A stretch of 64,000 nt of DNA from Gilichinskyi gelida (GTDB taxonomy: Bacteria > Acidobacteriota > Thermoanaerobaculia > Gp7-AA8). The stretch's first letter is position 1. Every line of letters begins with the position of its first letter. Where the stretch lies: the NCBI GenBank assembly GCA_038040385.1, contig JBBPII010000012.1, positions 62,001 to 126,000 on the forward strand, read 5' to 3'. Positions 24,664-31,970 of the stretch are shown here, piece by piece. The notes beneath the pieces are model-generated. The model ran no database searches and was not told the DNA's origin. It was given only the letters and a program-made list of their open reading frames with translations. The translations under genes were made by a program, and so were the position numbers.

Positions 24664-25893
24664 ATGTTCCTGCTGTACGACCTTTTGCTCGTCCTCGCGC
24701 TGCTCGTCGCGTTGCCGTACGTTCTGGTTACCGGCGTGATGCGCGGCAAGTACCTGGCGAATTTTCCGGAGCGGATGGGCTTCTACCGCACGCCGGCGGC
24801 GGAGCACGATCTCTGGATTCACGCGGTGTCGGTCGGCGAGACCGTCGCCGCGCGGCCGGTGGTCGACGAGATCCTGCGGCGCCGGCCGACGACGTCGATC
24901 GTCTTCACCACCACCACCATCACCGGACAGGCGCAGGCGCGCCGGCTCTTCCCCGACGCCACGGTGACGTACTTTCCGTTCGACTTCGCGATGAGCGTGA
25001 ACCGCTTCCTCGCCCACCACGCCCCGCGCGCGTTCGCCACGATGGAGACGGAGATCTGGCCGAACGTGACGCGGCTGGCCCGCGCGCGCGGCCTGCGCCT
25101 GATCCTGGCGAACGGGCGCATCTCCGATCGCTCGTTCCCGCGCTACCGCGCCATGCGGCCGGTCGTGGCGCGCGTTCTCCGCAAGTACGAGCGCATCCTG
25201 GCGCGCGAGGAGGCTGACCGCCAACGCTTCATCGCCATCGGCGCGCCGGCCGAAGCGGTGGAGACGACGGGGAACGTGAAGTTCGACTACCTGCCCGACG
25301 AGCGACCGCTGGAGATCGCGCCGCAGCTCGAGCAGCTCATCGCCGGCCGCAAAGTTCTGGTCCTCGGATCCACCATGGCGGGAGAGGACGAACTGCTGCT
25401 GCCGCACATCGAGCGATTCGCGCGCGAGCACAATGCCTTCGTCATCATTGCTCCCCGCAAGCCCGAGCGGTTCGAGCTCGTGGCAGCGATGCTGCCGGAC
25501 GCCGTTCGTCGTTCGTCGTTGGTCGTTGGTCGTTCGTCGTTTCTGCTGCTCGATTCCATTGGCGAGCTGGCGCGCATCTATCGTTACGCCACCGCAGCGT
25601 TCATCGGCGGCAGCCTGCTGCCGGGCGTCGGCGGGCACAATCCGATCGAGGCGGCGGCGGTCGGGGTGCCGGTCGCGTTCGGGCCGCACATGTCGAACTT
25701 CCGGGAGATTGCGGAGATCTTTCTGCGCCAGGGTGCGGCGTCCGAGGTGCGCAGCGCCGAGGAGGTGATCGCGTTTGCGGCGCGCATGTTCGAAGACTGG
25801 CGTGCCATGGGCGAGCGCGCGCGGAAGGTGGTCGAACAGAACCGCGGCGCCGCGGCGCGCACCGCGGCGCGGATCGTCGAGCTGCTGGCGTGA
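24664..25893 (+). CDS. waaA: 3-deoxy-D-manno-octulosonic-acid (Kdo) transferase
   Basis: 409 residues, family GT30. It adds Kdo from CMP-Kdo to lipid A precursor at the inner membrane. An N-terminal membrane anchor (FLLYDLLLVLALLVALPYVLV) is followed by WIHAVSVGETVAARPVV with the catalytic Glu, FTTTTITGQAQARRLFP, FATMETEIWPNV and ILANGRISDRSF. The C-terminal domain has VLGSTMAGEDELLLPHIERF and FIGGSLLPGVGGHNPIEAAAVGVPVAFGP for nucleotide binding. A short repeat-derived stretch (RRSSLVVGRSSF, about residues 280-293) lies between the two. It is followed by lpxK with a GTGA overlap, forming an LPS operon waaA-lpxK-lpxL-waaF. Confidence 0.95.
   Translation: MFLLYDLLLVLALLVALPYVLVTGVMRGKYLANFPERMGFYRTPAAEHDLWIHAVSVGETVAARPVVDEILRRRPTTSIVFTTTTITGQAQARRLFPDATVTYFPFDFAMSVNRFLAHHAPRAFATMETEIWPNVTRLARARGLRLILANGRISDRSFPRYRAMRPVVARVLRKYERILAREEADRQRFIAIGAPAEAVETTGNVKFDYLPDERPLEIAPQLEQLIAGRKVLVLGSTMAGEDELLLPHIERFAREHNAFVIIAPRKPERFELVAAMLPDAVRRSSLVVGRSSFLLLDSIGELARIYRYATAAFIGGSLLPGVGGHNPIEAAAVGVPVAFGPHMSNFREIAEIFLRQGAASEVRSAEEVIAFAARMFEDWRAMGERARKVVEQNRGAAARTAARIVELLA
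25503..25542. repeat. GTTCGTCGTT direct repeat inside waaA
   Basis: Tandem copies of GTTCGTC / GTTGGTC type units (five in about 40 bases). It looks like one arm of a family D palindrome without its partner arm. It is translated in frame. Confidence 0.6.
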
Positions 25894-26702
25894 CCGTCCT
25901 CCTCAAACCGCTCGAGCTGCTGTGGCGCGGCATCAACCGCGCGCGCCGCGCGCTCTACCGCGCCGGCATCCTCGAGGCGAAGCGGCTGCCGCGGCCGGTG
26001 ATCTCCGTCGGCAGCATCGCCGCCGGCGGGGCGGGGAAGACGCCGGCCACGATCGCCATCGCGCGGTTTCTCATGGCGCGCGGCTACAAAGTCGCGGTGC
26101 TCACGCGCGGGTACGGGCGGGCGGGGGCGGGAGGGCGGGTGGAGGCGTTTGACGCCGCAAAGTACGGCGACGAGCCGGTACTGATCCGAAAGGCCACCGG
26201 CGTCGAAGTAATCGTTGGTGATAATCGATATCGAAATGGATTATCGGTTAATTGCGATGTTTTCATCCTCGATGATGGGTTCCAGCACCTTCAGCTCGCG
26301 CGCGACGTCGACGTCGTAATCGACGCCCCCTGCAAGTGGTACCGCGAGGGGCGTTCCGCCCTTCGCCACGCCGACTTTGTCATTCCCCGCCGTCTCGCGG
26401 TCCGATGCGACGCCGTCCGCGGCAAGCGCATCTTCGCCTTCGCCGGCCTCGCCGACAACGAGCAGTTCTTCGAAGCCCTCCGCGCCTGCGGCGCCACCCT
26501 CGTCGGCACGCGCGGTTTCCCCGATCACCACCGCTATACCGCCGCCGACCTCGCCGCGATCAGGAACGCCGAGGCCGACCTCATCGTCACAACCGAAAAG
26601 GATGCGGTGAAGATTGACGACCGTGACATCATCGCCGTCCCCGCGGAGATGGAGATCGCACCCGACGTTCTCGAGGCGATCGAGGCGCGGATCAAACGAT
26701 GA
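25890..26702 (+). CDS. lpxK: Tetraacyldisaccharide 4'-kinase
   Basis: 270 residues, shorter than E. coli LpxK (328) mainly at both ends. It phosphorylates the 4' position of the lipid A disaccharide. N-terminal basic amphipathic helix (LELLWRGINRARRALYRAG), then the P-loop VGSIAAGGAGKTPATIAIA, LTRGYGR, DEPVLIRKATG, the DDGFQHLQLARDVDVVVIDA-like segment (DxD/H catalytic region) and VTTEKDAVKI near the end. The GTG start at 25890 overlaps the waaA stop (GTGA). The stop at 26700-26702 lies at the left edge of a palindromic repeat. The middle (26170-26280) is more A/T-rich than its surroundings. Confidence 0.93.
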   Translation: MTVLLKPLELLWRGINRARRALYRAGILEAKRLPRPVISVGSIAAGGAGKTPATIAIARFLMARGYKVAVLTRGYGRAGAGGRVEAFDAAKYGDEPVLIRKATGVEVIVGDNRYRNGLSVNCDVFILDDGFQHLQLARDVDVVIDAPCKWYREGRSALRHADFVIPRRLAVRCDAVRGKRIFAFAGLADNEQFFEALRACGATLVGTRGFPDHHRYTAADLAAIRNAEADLIVTTEKDAVKIDDRDIIAVPAEMEIAPDVLEAIEARIKR

Positions 26703-26764
26703 ACGATGAAGGATGAGGGATGAATGAGACATCTTCATCCCTCATCCCTCTGCCCTCATCCCTA
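26699..26764. repeat. Palindromic repeat, family E (GATGAGGGATGA type)
   Basis: An inverted repeat GATGAAGGATGAGGGATGAATGA...TCATCCCTCATCCCT between lpxK and lpxL. The lpxK stop codon overlaps its left end. No ribosome site for lpxL is visible in it. Confidence 0.8.
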
Positions 26765-26768
26765 AGCA

Positions 26769-27695
26769 ATGGCCCGACCCCGTAAAAACCGACTCCTGCA
26801 ACGAATGGAGTACGCCGCTTACCGCGCGGTCGCCCGCCTGCTCCGCTCCGCCTCTGACCAGGCGGTGGTCCGCTGGGGCTCACGCCTCGGCGCCCTGGCC
26901 CGAATCGTCGTCCGCCGCCGCGACCGGCTGGCGATGCGCAACCTCCGCATGGCCTTTCCGGGAAAAACGGACAAGGAGCGGCGTCGCATCCTCGACGCCT
27001 GCTGGCGCCACTTCGGGCGCGAGGCGCTGGAGGGCATCCACACGCAGCACCTGTCGGCCGGGGAGATCCTTCAGCGATGCACGATGGTCAATGCCGAGTT
27101 GCTCGACGAGGGCATCGCGCGCGGGCGGGGGGTGCTGCTCATCAGCGCGCATTACGGCAGTTGGGAGGTGGGGGGGCTGGCGCTGACGTCGCGGCTGCGG
27201 AACGTCCGCACCGTCGCCCGGCCGCTGGACAACGAGTTCCTCGAGCGCGACCTGGCGCGCATCCGGGAGCGGACCGGCGCCGAGGTGGTCGACCGCAAGC
27301 GTGCCGCGCGGTCGCTGTTCAAGGCCCTGTCCGACAACGGCGTGGTCGTGCTGCTGCCCGACCAGGCCGTCCAGCCGCGGGAGGGGGTGCTCGTCCCCTT
27401 CATGAACCTCCCCGCCTGGACCACCGATGCCCCGGCGAAAATGGCTCTCCGCCTCGGCTCTACAATTGTGTTCGGCTTTTGCATACCGGATGGAATCGGA
27501 CATCGTTTGGAGTTCGAGGAGCCGATTCAAATCGATCAACTGAGCAACGGCGAGAAGGATGCAACGGCGTTGACGGGGCGCATCAATGAGGTGATTTCTC
27601 GCCGTATTGCAGCTCACCCGGAGCTATGGTTGTGGATGCACGATCGGTGGAAAGGGACGACGCCGGGTGAAGGCACGACATCAGATGATCAGTAA
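26769..27695 (+). CDS. lpxL: Lipid A biosynthesis acyltransferase (LpxL/HtrB family)
   Basis: 308 residues. It adds a secondary acyl chain to Kdo2-lipid IVA. After the amphipathic N-terminus come the family motifs RRDRLAMRNLRMAFPGKTDKE, HFGREALEG and the catalytic HX4E in LISAHYGSWEVGGLAL. TVARPLDNEFLERDLARIR, VVLLPDQAVQPREGVLVPF and AHPELWLWMHDRWK complete the profile. The gene follows lpxK after a palindromic repeat and overlaps waaF by 11 bases. Whether it is laurate- or other-chain-specific cannot be told from the sequence. Confidence 0.92.
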   Translation: MARPRKNRLLQRMEYAAYRAVARLLRSASDQAVVRWGSRLGALARIVVRRRDRLAMRNLRMAFPGKTDKERRRILDACWRHFGREALEGIHTQHLSAGEILQRCTMVNAELLDEGIARGRGVLLISAHYGSWEVGGLALTSRLRNVRTVARPLDNEFLERDLARIRERTGAEVVDRKRAARSLFKALSDNGVVVLLPDQAVQPREGVLVPFMNLPAWTTDAPAKMALRLGSTIVFGFCIPDGIGHRLEFEEPIQIDQLSNGEKDATALTGRINEVISRRIAAHPELWLWMHDRWKGTTPGEGTTSDDQ

Positions 27696-28725
27696 TACGG
27701 TTGTCATCGGCTTGAATTGGGTCGGCGACAACGTCCTCGCGCTTCCGACCTACCGCGCCCTCCGCCACCGCTTCCGGCAGGAGGGGGGCATCTCCGTCGC
27801 CGCGCCGCAGCACATCGCCACCCTGCTGTCGGCCACCGGCATCTTCCGCAAGGTGATCCCGTGGAACGGCGACACCCGGGAGCGCATCCGCCTGCTCAAG
27901 GAGGGGCGGTTCCGCCGGGCGATCATCCTCCCCAACTCGTTCCGCGCGGCGATGATCGCCTTCGCCGCCGGCATCGACGAGCGGTGGGGCTACGCCAGCG
28001 ACGCGCGCGGCATGCTGCTGACGCACCGCGTGGCGCGCGACCGCGACCGCGGCCATCAGCTCGACGACTACGCCCCGCTGCTGGCGGCGATGAACGCGCC
28101 GCGCGTGGTCGACGAGATCCCCACCATGAACATCCCGCAGGCGGTGCGGGACAAGGTCCGCCGCCTGCTCGGCGGCTACGACGTCCATCTCGACCGCCCG
28201 CTCTTCGGCCTCCATCCCGGCGGTTTGTACGGGCGGGCCAAGCATTGGGGCGACGCGCGCTACGGCGAGCTGGGCGACCGCCTCCGCGCCGCCGGCTACT
28301 CGGTGGTGCTGCTCACCAGCCCCGGCGAGCGCGAACAGGCGGAGGCCATCGCCAATGCCAGCGAGGGCATCCCGATCATCGGCCACGACGGCGACGTTCT
28401 GCAGCTCGCCGCCGCGATCTCGCACTGTTCTGTCGTTGTGACCAACGACAGCGGGCCGCTGCATCTGGCCACCGCGCTGGCGGTGCCGTCGGTGTCGATC
28501 TTCGGGCCGACCGATCCCGATCGCACGGTGATCCCCGGCGCGTCGCGCGTGCTGCAGAAGCCGTTCGCCTGCCAGCCGTGCTACAAGCGTGACTGCCCGC
28601 TGATGCACCACCGCTGCATGACCGAGATCAGCGTGGACGACGTCTTCAACGCGGCGGTCGGGCTGTTCAACGAGATCGACGGTAAGGTCGAGGAAGCCGC
28701 CGACGGCGAAGTCAGAGTCCTATAA
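27685..28725 (+). CDS. waaF: ADP-heptose:LPS heptosyltransferase (GT9)
   Basis: 346 residues. Family GT9 adds L-glycero-D-manno-heptose to the LPS inner core. Start MISNTVVIGLNWVGDNVLALPTY corresponds to the N-terminal Rossmann domain of WaaF. ALRHRFRQEGGISVAA, LPNSFRAAMIAFAAG and GLHPGGLYGRAKHWGDARY follow, and the C-terminal sugar-nucleotide site reads VTNDSGPLHLATALAVPSVSIFGPTDP. The cysteine segment KPFACQPCYKRDCPLMHHRCM is typical for WaaF. The ATG at 27685 inside the end of lpxL is chosen because family homology begins there. Together with waaA, lpxK and lpxL it makes a compact LPS core block. Confidence 0.92.
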   Translation: MISNTVVIGLNWVGDNVLALPTYRALRHRFRQEGGISVAAPQHIATLLSATGIFRKVIPWNGDTRERIRLLKEGRFRRAIILPNSFRAAMIAFAAGIDERWGYASDARGMLLTHRVARDRDRGHQLDDYAPLLAAMNAPRVVDEIPTMNIPQAVRDKVRRLLGGYDVHLDRPLFGLHPGGLYGRAKHWGDARYGELGDRLRAAGYSVVLLTSPGEREQAEAIANASEGIPIIGHDGDVLQLAAAISHCSVVVTNDSGPLHLATALAVPSVSIFGPTDPDRTVIPGASRVLQKPFACQPCYKRDCPLMHHRCMTEISVDDVFNAAVGLFNEIDGKVEEAADGEVRVL

Positions 28726-28732
28726 TCGGTCG

Positions 28733-29071
28733 ATGTCCGACGACGACCGGCTCTACAAGATCGGCGAGGTCTGCAAGATCGCCGACGTGCAGCCGTACGT
28801 CCTCCGCTACTGGGAGACCGAGTTCCCCGCCCTCGCCCCCAACAAGAGCGGCGGCGGCCAGCGCCTCTACACCCGCCACGAGATCGACGTGATTCTGCGG
28901 ATCAAGCAATTGCTGTACTCCGAGGGGTTCACCATCGCGGGGGCGAAGAAAAAAATGGAGACGGACGGGGAAATCGTGCCCGCGGCGGCGGCGCTGGCGA
29001 AGGACGTTGTTCGGGCGTTGCTGGATGTGAAGAAGGAGTTGCGGGGGATTTTGGAGATTTTGGAAGAGTGA
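28733..29071 (+). CDS. MerR-family transcriptional regulator
   Basis: 112 residues: an N-terminal winged helix (LYKIGEVCKIADVQPYVLRYWETEFPALAP, then GGGQRLYTRHEIDVILRIKQLL) and a C-terminal coiled coil (LAKDVVRALLDVKKELRGILEILEE). There is no cysteine or other effector domain after the helix, so it is a short MerR form that probably binds DNA as a dimer and acts without a small ligand. It starts 7 bases after waaF and may be co-transcribed with the LPS genes. In many bacteria such a short MerR protein lies near ihfA or pheT, which are not seen here. Confidence 0.9.
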   Translation: MSDDDRLYKIGEVCKIADVQPYVLRYWETEFPALAPNKSGGGQRLYTRHEIDVILRIKQLLYSEGFTIAGAKKKMETDGEIVPAAAALAKDVVRALLDVKKELRGILEILEE

Positions 29072-29073
29072 TG

Positions 29074-29158
29074 AGGACGAGCTCACGCGGAGGCGCGGAG
29101 AGGCGGAGGAACCCCGCGTCTCCTCCGCGCCCTCCGCGTCTCCGCGTGAGCCCGTCCT
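29074..29158. repeat. Palindromic repeat, family F (GAGCTCACGCGGAGGCG type)
   Basis: An inverted repeat GAGGACGAGCTCACGCGGAGGCGCGGAG...CTCCGCGTCTCCGCGTGAGCCCGTCCTC between the convergent MerR and msrC genes. It overlaps the msrC stop codon. Confidence 0.88.
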
Positions 29159-29618
29159 ACATACGGAACAACGCCACGATCCGCTCCAGCCCGCGCTGAT
29201 CTTCCTCATCAAACGCATCGAGCCGGTCCGAATCGACATCGAGCACCGCGATCAGCACGCCGTCGCGATCGAAGACCGGAACCACGATCTCCGACTTCGA
29301 GTTCGGATCGCAGGCGATGTGGCCGGGGAACTGGTGGACGTCGGGAACGATCAATGTCTTCCGCTCCTGCGCGACGACGCCGCAGACGCCGCGGCCGAAT
29401 TCGATCTGAAGGCAGCCGACCGTGCCGATGTACGGGCCGACGACCAGGCGGTCGCCGCAGACGCGGTAGAAGCCGGTCCAGAAATAATGATCGAAGCGGT
29501 TGGCCAGGACGGAGTTGACGGTGGCCATCAGGGCGATCTCGTCGAGCGACGCGCCCCCCTCGTCGCGCCAGACGGCGGCGATCGCGTCATAGCACTCGTC
29601 GTAGGCCTGTTTCTTCAC
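29157..29618 (-). CDS. msrC: Free methionine-(R)-sulfoxide reductase (GAF domain)
   Basis: 153 residues, a single GAF domain as in E. coli fRMsr. It reduces free Met-R-sulfoxide. The three family cysteines are all visible: one in GTVGCLQIEFGRG, the second in GVCGVVAQERKTLIVPDVHQF, and the third in GHIACDPNSKSEIVVP. DWTGFYR-like region reads DHYFWTGFYRV. The GTG start at 29618 gives a GTGA overlap with glgA. The end of the gene lies in a palindromic repeat. It may protect against oxidation; the reason for its link to glgA and the MEMO1 gene is not clear. Confidence 0.92.
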   Translation of the reverse strand: MKKQAYDECYDAIAAVWRDEGGASLDEIALMATVNSVLANRFDHYFWTGFYRVCGDRLVVGPYIGTVGCLQIEFGRGVCGVVAQERKTLIVPDVHQFPGHIACDPNSKSEIVVPVFDRDGVLIAVLDVDSDRLDAFDEEDQRGLERIVALFRM

Positions 29619-31081
29619 GACGCCATCGCCCGCCGGTATACGAGATCGTACTGGTCCGCGGAGCGCGACCATGAAAAGTCAGCCGCCATGCCGTTGTCCT
29701 GCAGCGCGCGCCACGTCGTCGCCTCGCGATAGTTCAGCATGCCGAGCCAGGTCGCGGTGTAGAAGTCGCCCGCGTTGATGGAGAGGAATCCGAAACCATT
29801 CGCCTCGGCGGCGTTCGTCCCGTCGTACGGGATCACGGTGTCGGCGAGGCCGCCGGTCAGGCGCACCACCGGCACGGTGCCGTAGCGCAGCGCGTACATC
29901 TGATTGAGCCCGCATGGCTCGTAGACGGACGGCATCAGCAGCATGTCCGCGCCGGCGTAGATCTGGTGCGCGAAGGCGGTGTCGAAACCGATGCGCACGT
30001 GGCAATTCTCCGGATACCGCGCCCCGATGCGCGTCAGCAGGTCCTCGTAGCGCGGCTCGCCGCTGCCGAGGATCACCGCCTGCGCGCCGGCGCGGATCAT
30101 GTGTCCGAGCGCGGCGATGAGAAGGTCGACGCCCTTCTGATCGACGAGGCGGGAGATGAACGCCAGGAGCGGCGTCTTCGCCTTGTGCCGCAGCTTCAGC
30201 GCGCGCAGCAAGGCGCGCTTCGAGAGGCTCTTGCCGCTGAGGCGCCCCCGCTCGAAGTGCGACGCGAGATGCGGGTCGGTCGACGGATCCCACTCCTCCA
30301 CGTCGATGCCGTTGAGGATGCCGGTCAACTTGAACGACAGGCTGCGCAGCACGCCGTCGAGTCCCGCGCCGTGCTCGGAGGTCTGGATCTCGCGCGCGTA
30401 GGTGGGCGAGACGGTGGTGACCTGATCGGCGGTGATGATCCCGCCCTTCATCAGATTGAGCGCGCCGAAGTGCTCGAGCGCGTCGGGGGCGAAGTAGCGG
30501 CTGTGCAGGCCGGTGACGGCGAAGAGGTCGGGGCTGGCGATGCCCTGATAGTTGAGGTTGTGGATGGTGTAGACCGAGCGCGCCCCGCGGAACGCGTCGC
30601 TGCCGCGCAGGCCGGAGTGGAGATACGCCGGCAGCAGGGCGGTGTGCCAGTCGTGGGCGTGGACGAGATCGACGGAGATGCCGAGGATCTCGCAGGCGTT
30701 GATGACCGCGCGGCAGAAGAAGGTGTAGCGCTCGATGCCGTCGTCGTAGCCGTCGCGACGCGGCGAGTAGATGTGCTCGCGATTGAAGAAGTAGTCGTTG
30801 GCCACCAGGTAGAGCGGAATGTCCGTCTCCGGCACCACCGTCCGCCACACGCTGGCCTCGGCCGCCCAATTGGCCCAGGTGACTTGCGTCGGAGCGATGG
30901 CCGGCTCCGGCTCGATGCCGCGCTGCGCGAACCAGTCGCGCGCCTGCCGGTACAGCGGCATGAAGACGACCACGTCGTGCCCCAGCTTCCGGAGCGCTTT
31001 GGGCAGGGAGCCGCAGACGTCGCCGAGCCCGCCGGTCTTGGCGATGGGGGAGACCTCGGCGGTGATTTGGAGGATTCTCAT
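29615..31081 (-). CDS. glgA: Glycogen (starch) synthase
   Basis: 488 residues, family GT5. It extends alpha-1,4-glucan from ADP-glucose (or UDP-glucose). The N-terminal domain has RILQITAEVSPIAKTGGLGDV with the KTGGL motif at residues 15-19, VHAHDWHTALLPAYL and YTIHNLNYQG. The C-terminal domain has LAFISRLVDQKGVDLLI, HQIYAGADMLLMPSVYEPCGLNQMYALRYGTVPVVR (catalytic Glu/EPCGL) and GGLADTVIPYDG. The gene is coupled to msrC downstream and to the MEMO1-type gene upstream by 4-base overlaps. It matches the GH15 glucoamylase at 916 as the synthetic side of glycogen metabolism. No glgC or glgB is in the window. Confidence 0.96.
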   Translation of the reverse strand: MRILQITAEVSPIAKTGGLGDVCGSLPKALRKLGHDVVVFMPLYRQARDWFAQRGIEPEPAIAPTQVTWANWAAEASVWRTVVPETDIPLYLVANDYFFNREHIYSPRRDGYDDGIERYTFFCRAVINACEILGISVDLVHAHDWHTALLPAYLHSGLRGSDAFRGARSVYTIHNLNYQGIASPDLFAVTGLHSRYFAPDALEHFGALNLMKGGIITADQVTTVSPTYAREIQTSEHGAGLDGVLRSLSFKLTGILNGIDVEEWDPSTDPHLASHFERGRLSGKSLSKRALLRALKLRHKAKTPLLAFISRLVDQKGVDLLIAALGHMIRAGAQAVILGSGEPRYEDLLTRIGARYPENCHVRIGFDTAFAHQIYAGADMLLMPSVYEPCGLNQMYALRYGTVPVVRLTGGLADTVIPYDGTNAAEANGFGFLSINAGDFYTATWLGMLNYREATTWRALQDNGMAADFSWSRSADQYDLVYRRAMAS

Positions 31082-31893
31082 GCGACCAGTACCGAGGCAT
31101 AGCCAACCACGTGCCCGTAGTCCCCGTTCACTTCCCCCGACGTCGCGTGCTTCAACAATCGCGCCGAGGAAGCGCCCAGAAGCCGCGCCGCAATGAGCAT
31201 GGTCGTGGTGGGGATGAAGCCGCACATGGAGACGTCGTACTCGTCGACCGTGCGCCACAGCTCTGACGGCGACAGCGCCAGCACCTGATCGATCGCCAGT
31301 TGGTCCTTGCGCAGCGTCGACTTCTGATCCTCGTAATGATTGAGATCCGAGCTGGCCAGGATGCCGATCGGCTCCTTCTCCGCAGCGACCACCGCGGCGA
31401 TCGCCCCGCCTAGCTCCTCGCAGTAGTCGTAGCGGTTCGCGCCGAGGCAGATGGGGACGAAGGTGAAGTCGCCGGCGAGCTGCTGCAAAAACGGGAGCTG
31501 CACCTCGAGCGAGTGCTCGCGGGCGTGCGCGCGGCTATCGTCGGCCAGGAGCCTGGTACGCTCCATGAGAGCGCACGCCAGCGGCGCGTCGATGGCCGCG
31601 TCGCCCAGCGGCGTCCGCCACGCGCCGTCGCTGTTGATGGCGGCGAAGTGCCCGAAGCCGGTGTGATTGGGGCAGAGGATGATGAAGCGCTTCGGCAGGT
31701 CGGCCTGCGTGTAGAACGCCGCCGCGACGTGCCCGCTGTACATGAGTCCCGCGTGCGGCACGACCGCGCCGATGAACGGCTCCTTCGCCGACGGCGCCGG
31801 ATTGGCGGCGATGCACGCCCTCACCTGCTCCCGAAGCCGGACGGGGTCCGCTTCGTAGAACGTACCGGCGACAGCGGGCGGGCGGGTGGGCAT
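31078..31893 (-). CDS. amrB: AmmeMemoRadiSam system protein B (MEMO1 family)
   Basis: 271 residues. Start MPTRPPAVAGTFYEADPVRLREQV is the usual N-terminus. GAVVPHAGLMYSGHVAAAFY carries the metal-binding His, LCPNHTGFG follows, HSLEVQLPFLQ contains the second His, and GILASSDLNHYED the third. Bacterial relatives usually sit beside AmmeMemoRadiSam proteins A and a radical SAM enzyme; neither is seen here. Instead the gene is translationally coupled to glgA. The fold is related to class III extradiol dioxygenases, but the chemistry in bacteria is unclear. Confidence 0.88.
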   Translation of the reverse strand: MPTRPPAVAGTFYEADPVRLREQVRACIAANPAPSAKEPFIGAVVPHAGLMYSGHVAAAFYTQADLPKRFIILCPNHTGFGHFAAINSDGAWRTPLGDAAIDAPLACALMERTRLLADDSRAHAREHSLEVQLPFLQQLAGDFTFVPICLGANRYDYCEELGGAIAAVVAAEKEPIGILASSDLNHYEDQKSTLRKDQLAIDQVLALSPSELWRTVDEYDVSMCGFIPTTTMLIAARLLGASSARLLKHATSGEVNGDYGHVVGYASVLVA

Positions 31894-31917
31894 GGGAGGG
31901 CGAGTTTACGCCGGTCC

Positions 31918-31970
31918 ATGTGGGACGGGCTCTCCAGCCCGTCCGGACGGGTTGAGAACCCGTCCCACAT
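31918..31970. repeat. Palindromic repeat, family C-like (GGGACGGGCTC type)
   Basis: A 53-bp inverted repeat ATGTGGGACGGGCTCTCCAG...GGTTGAGAACCCGTCCCACAT between the M14 peptidase stop and the MEMO1 start. Read on either strand it forms a long hairpin that could also act as a terminator or processing site. Confidence 0.85.
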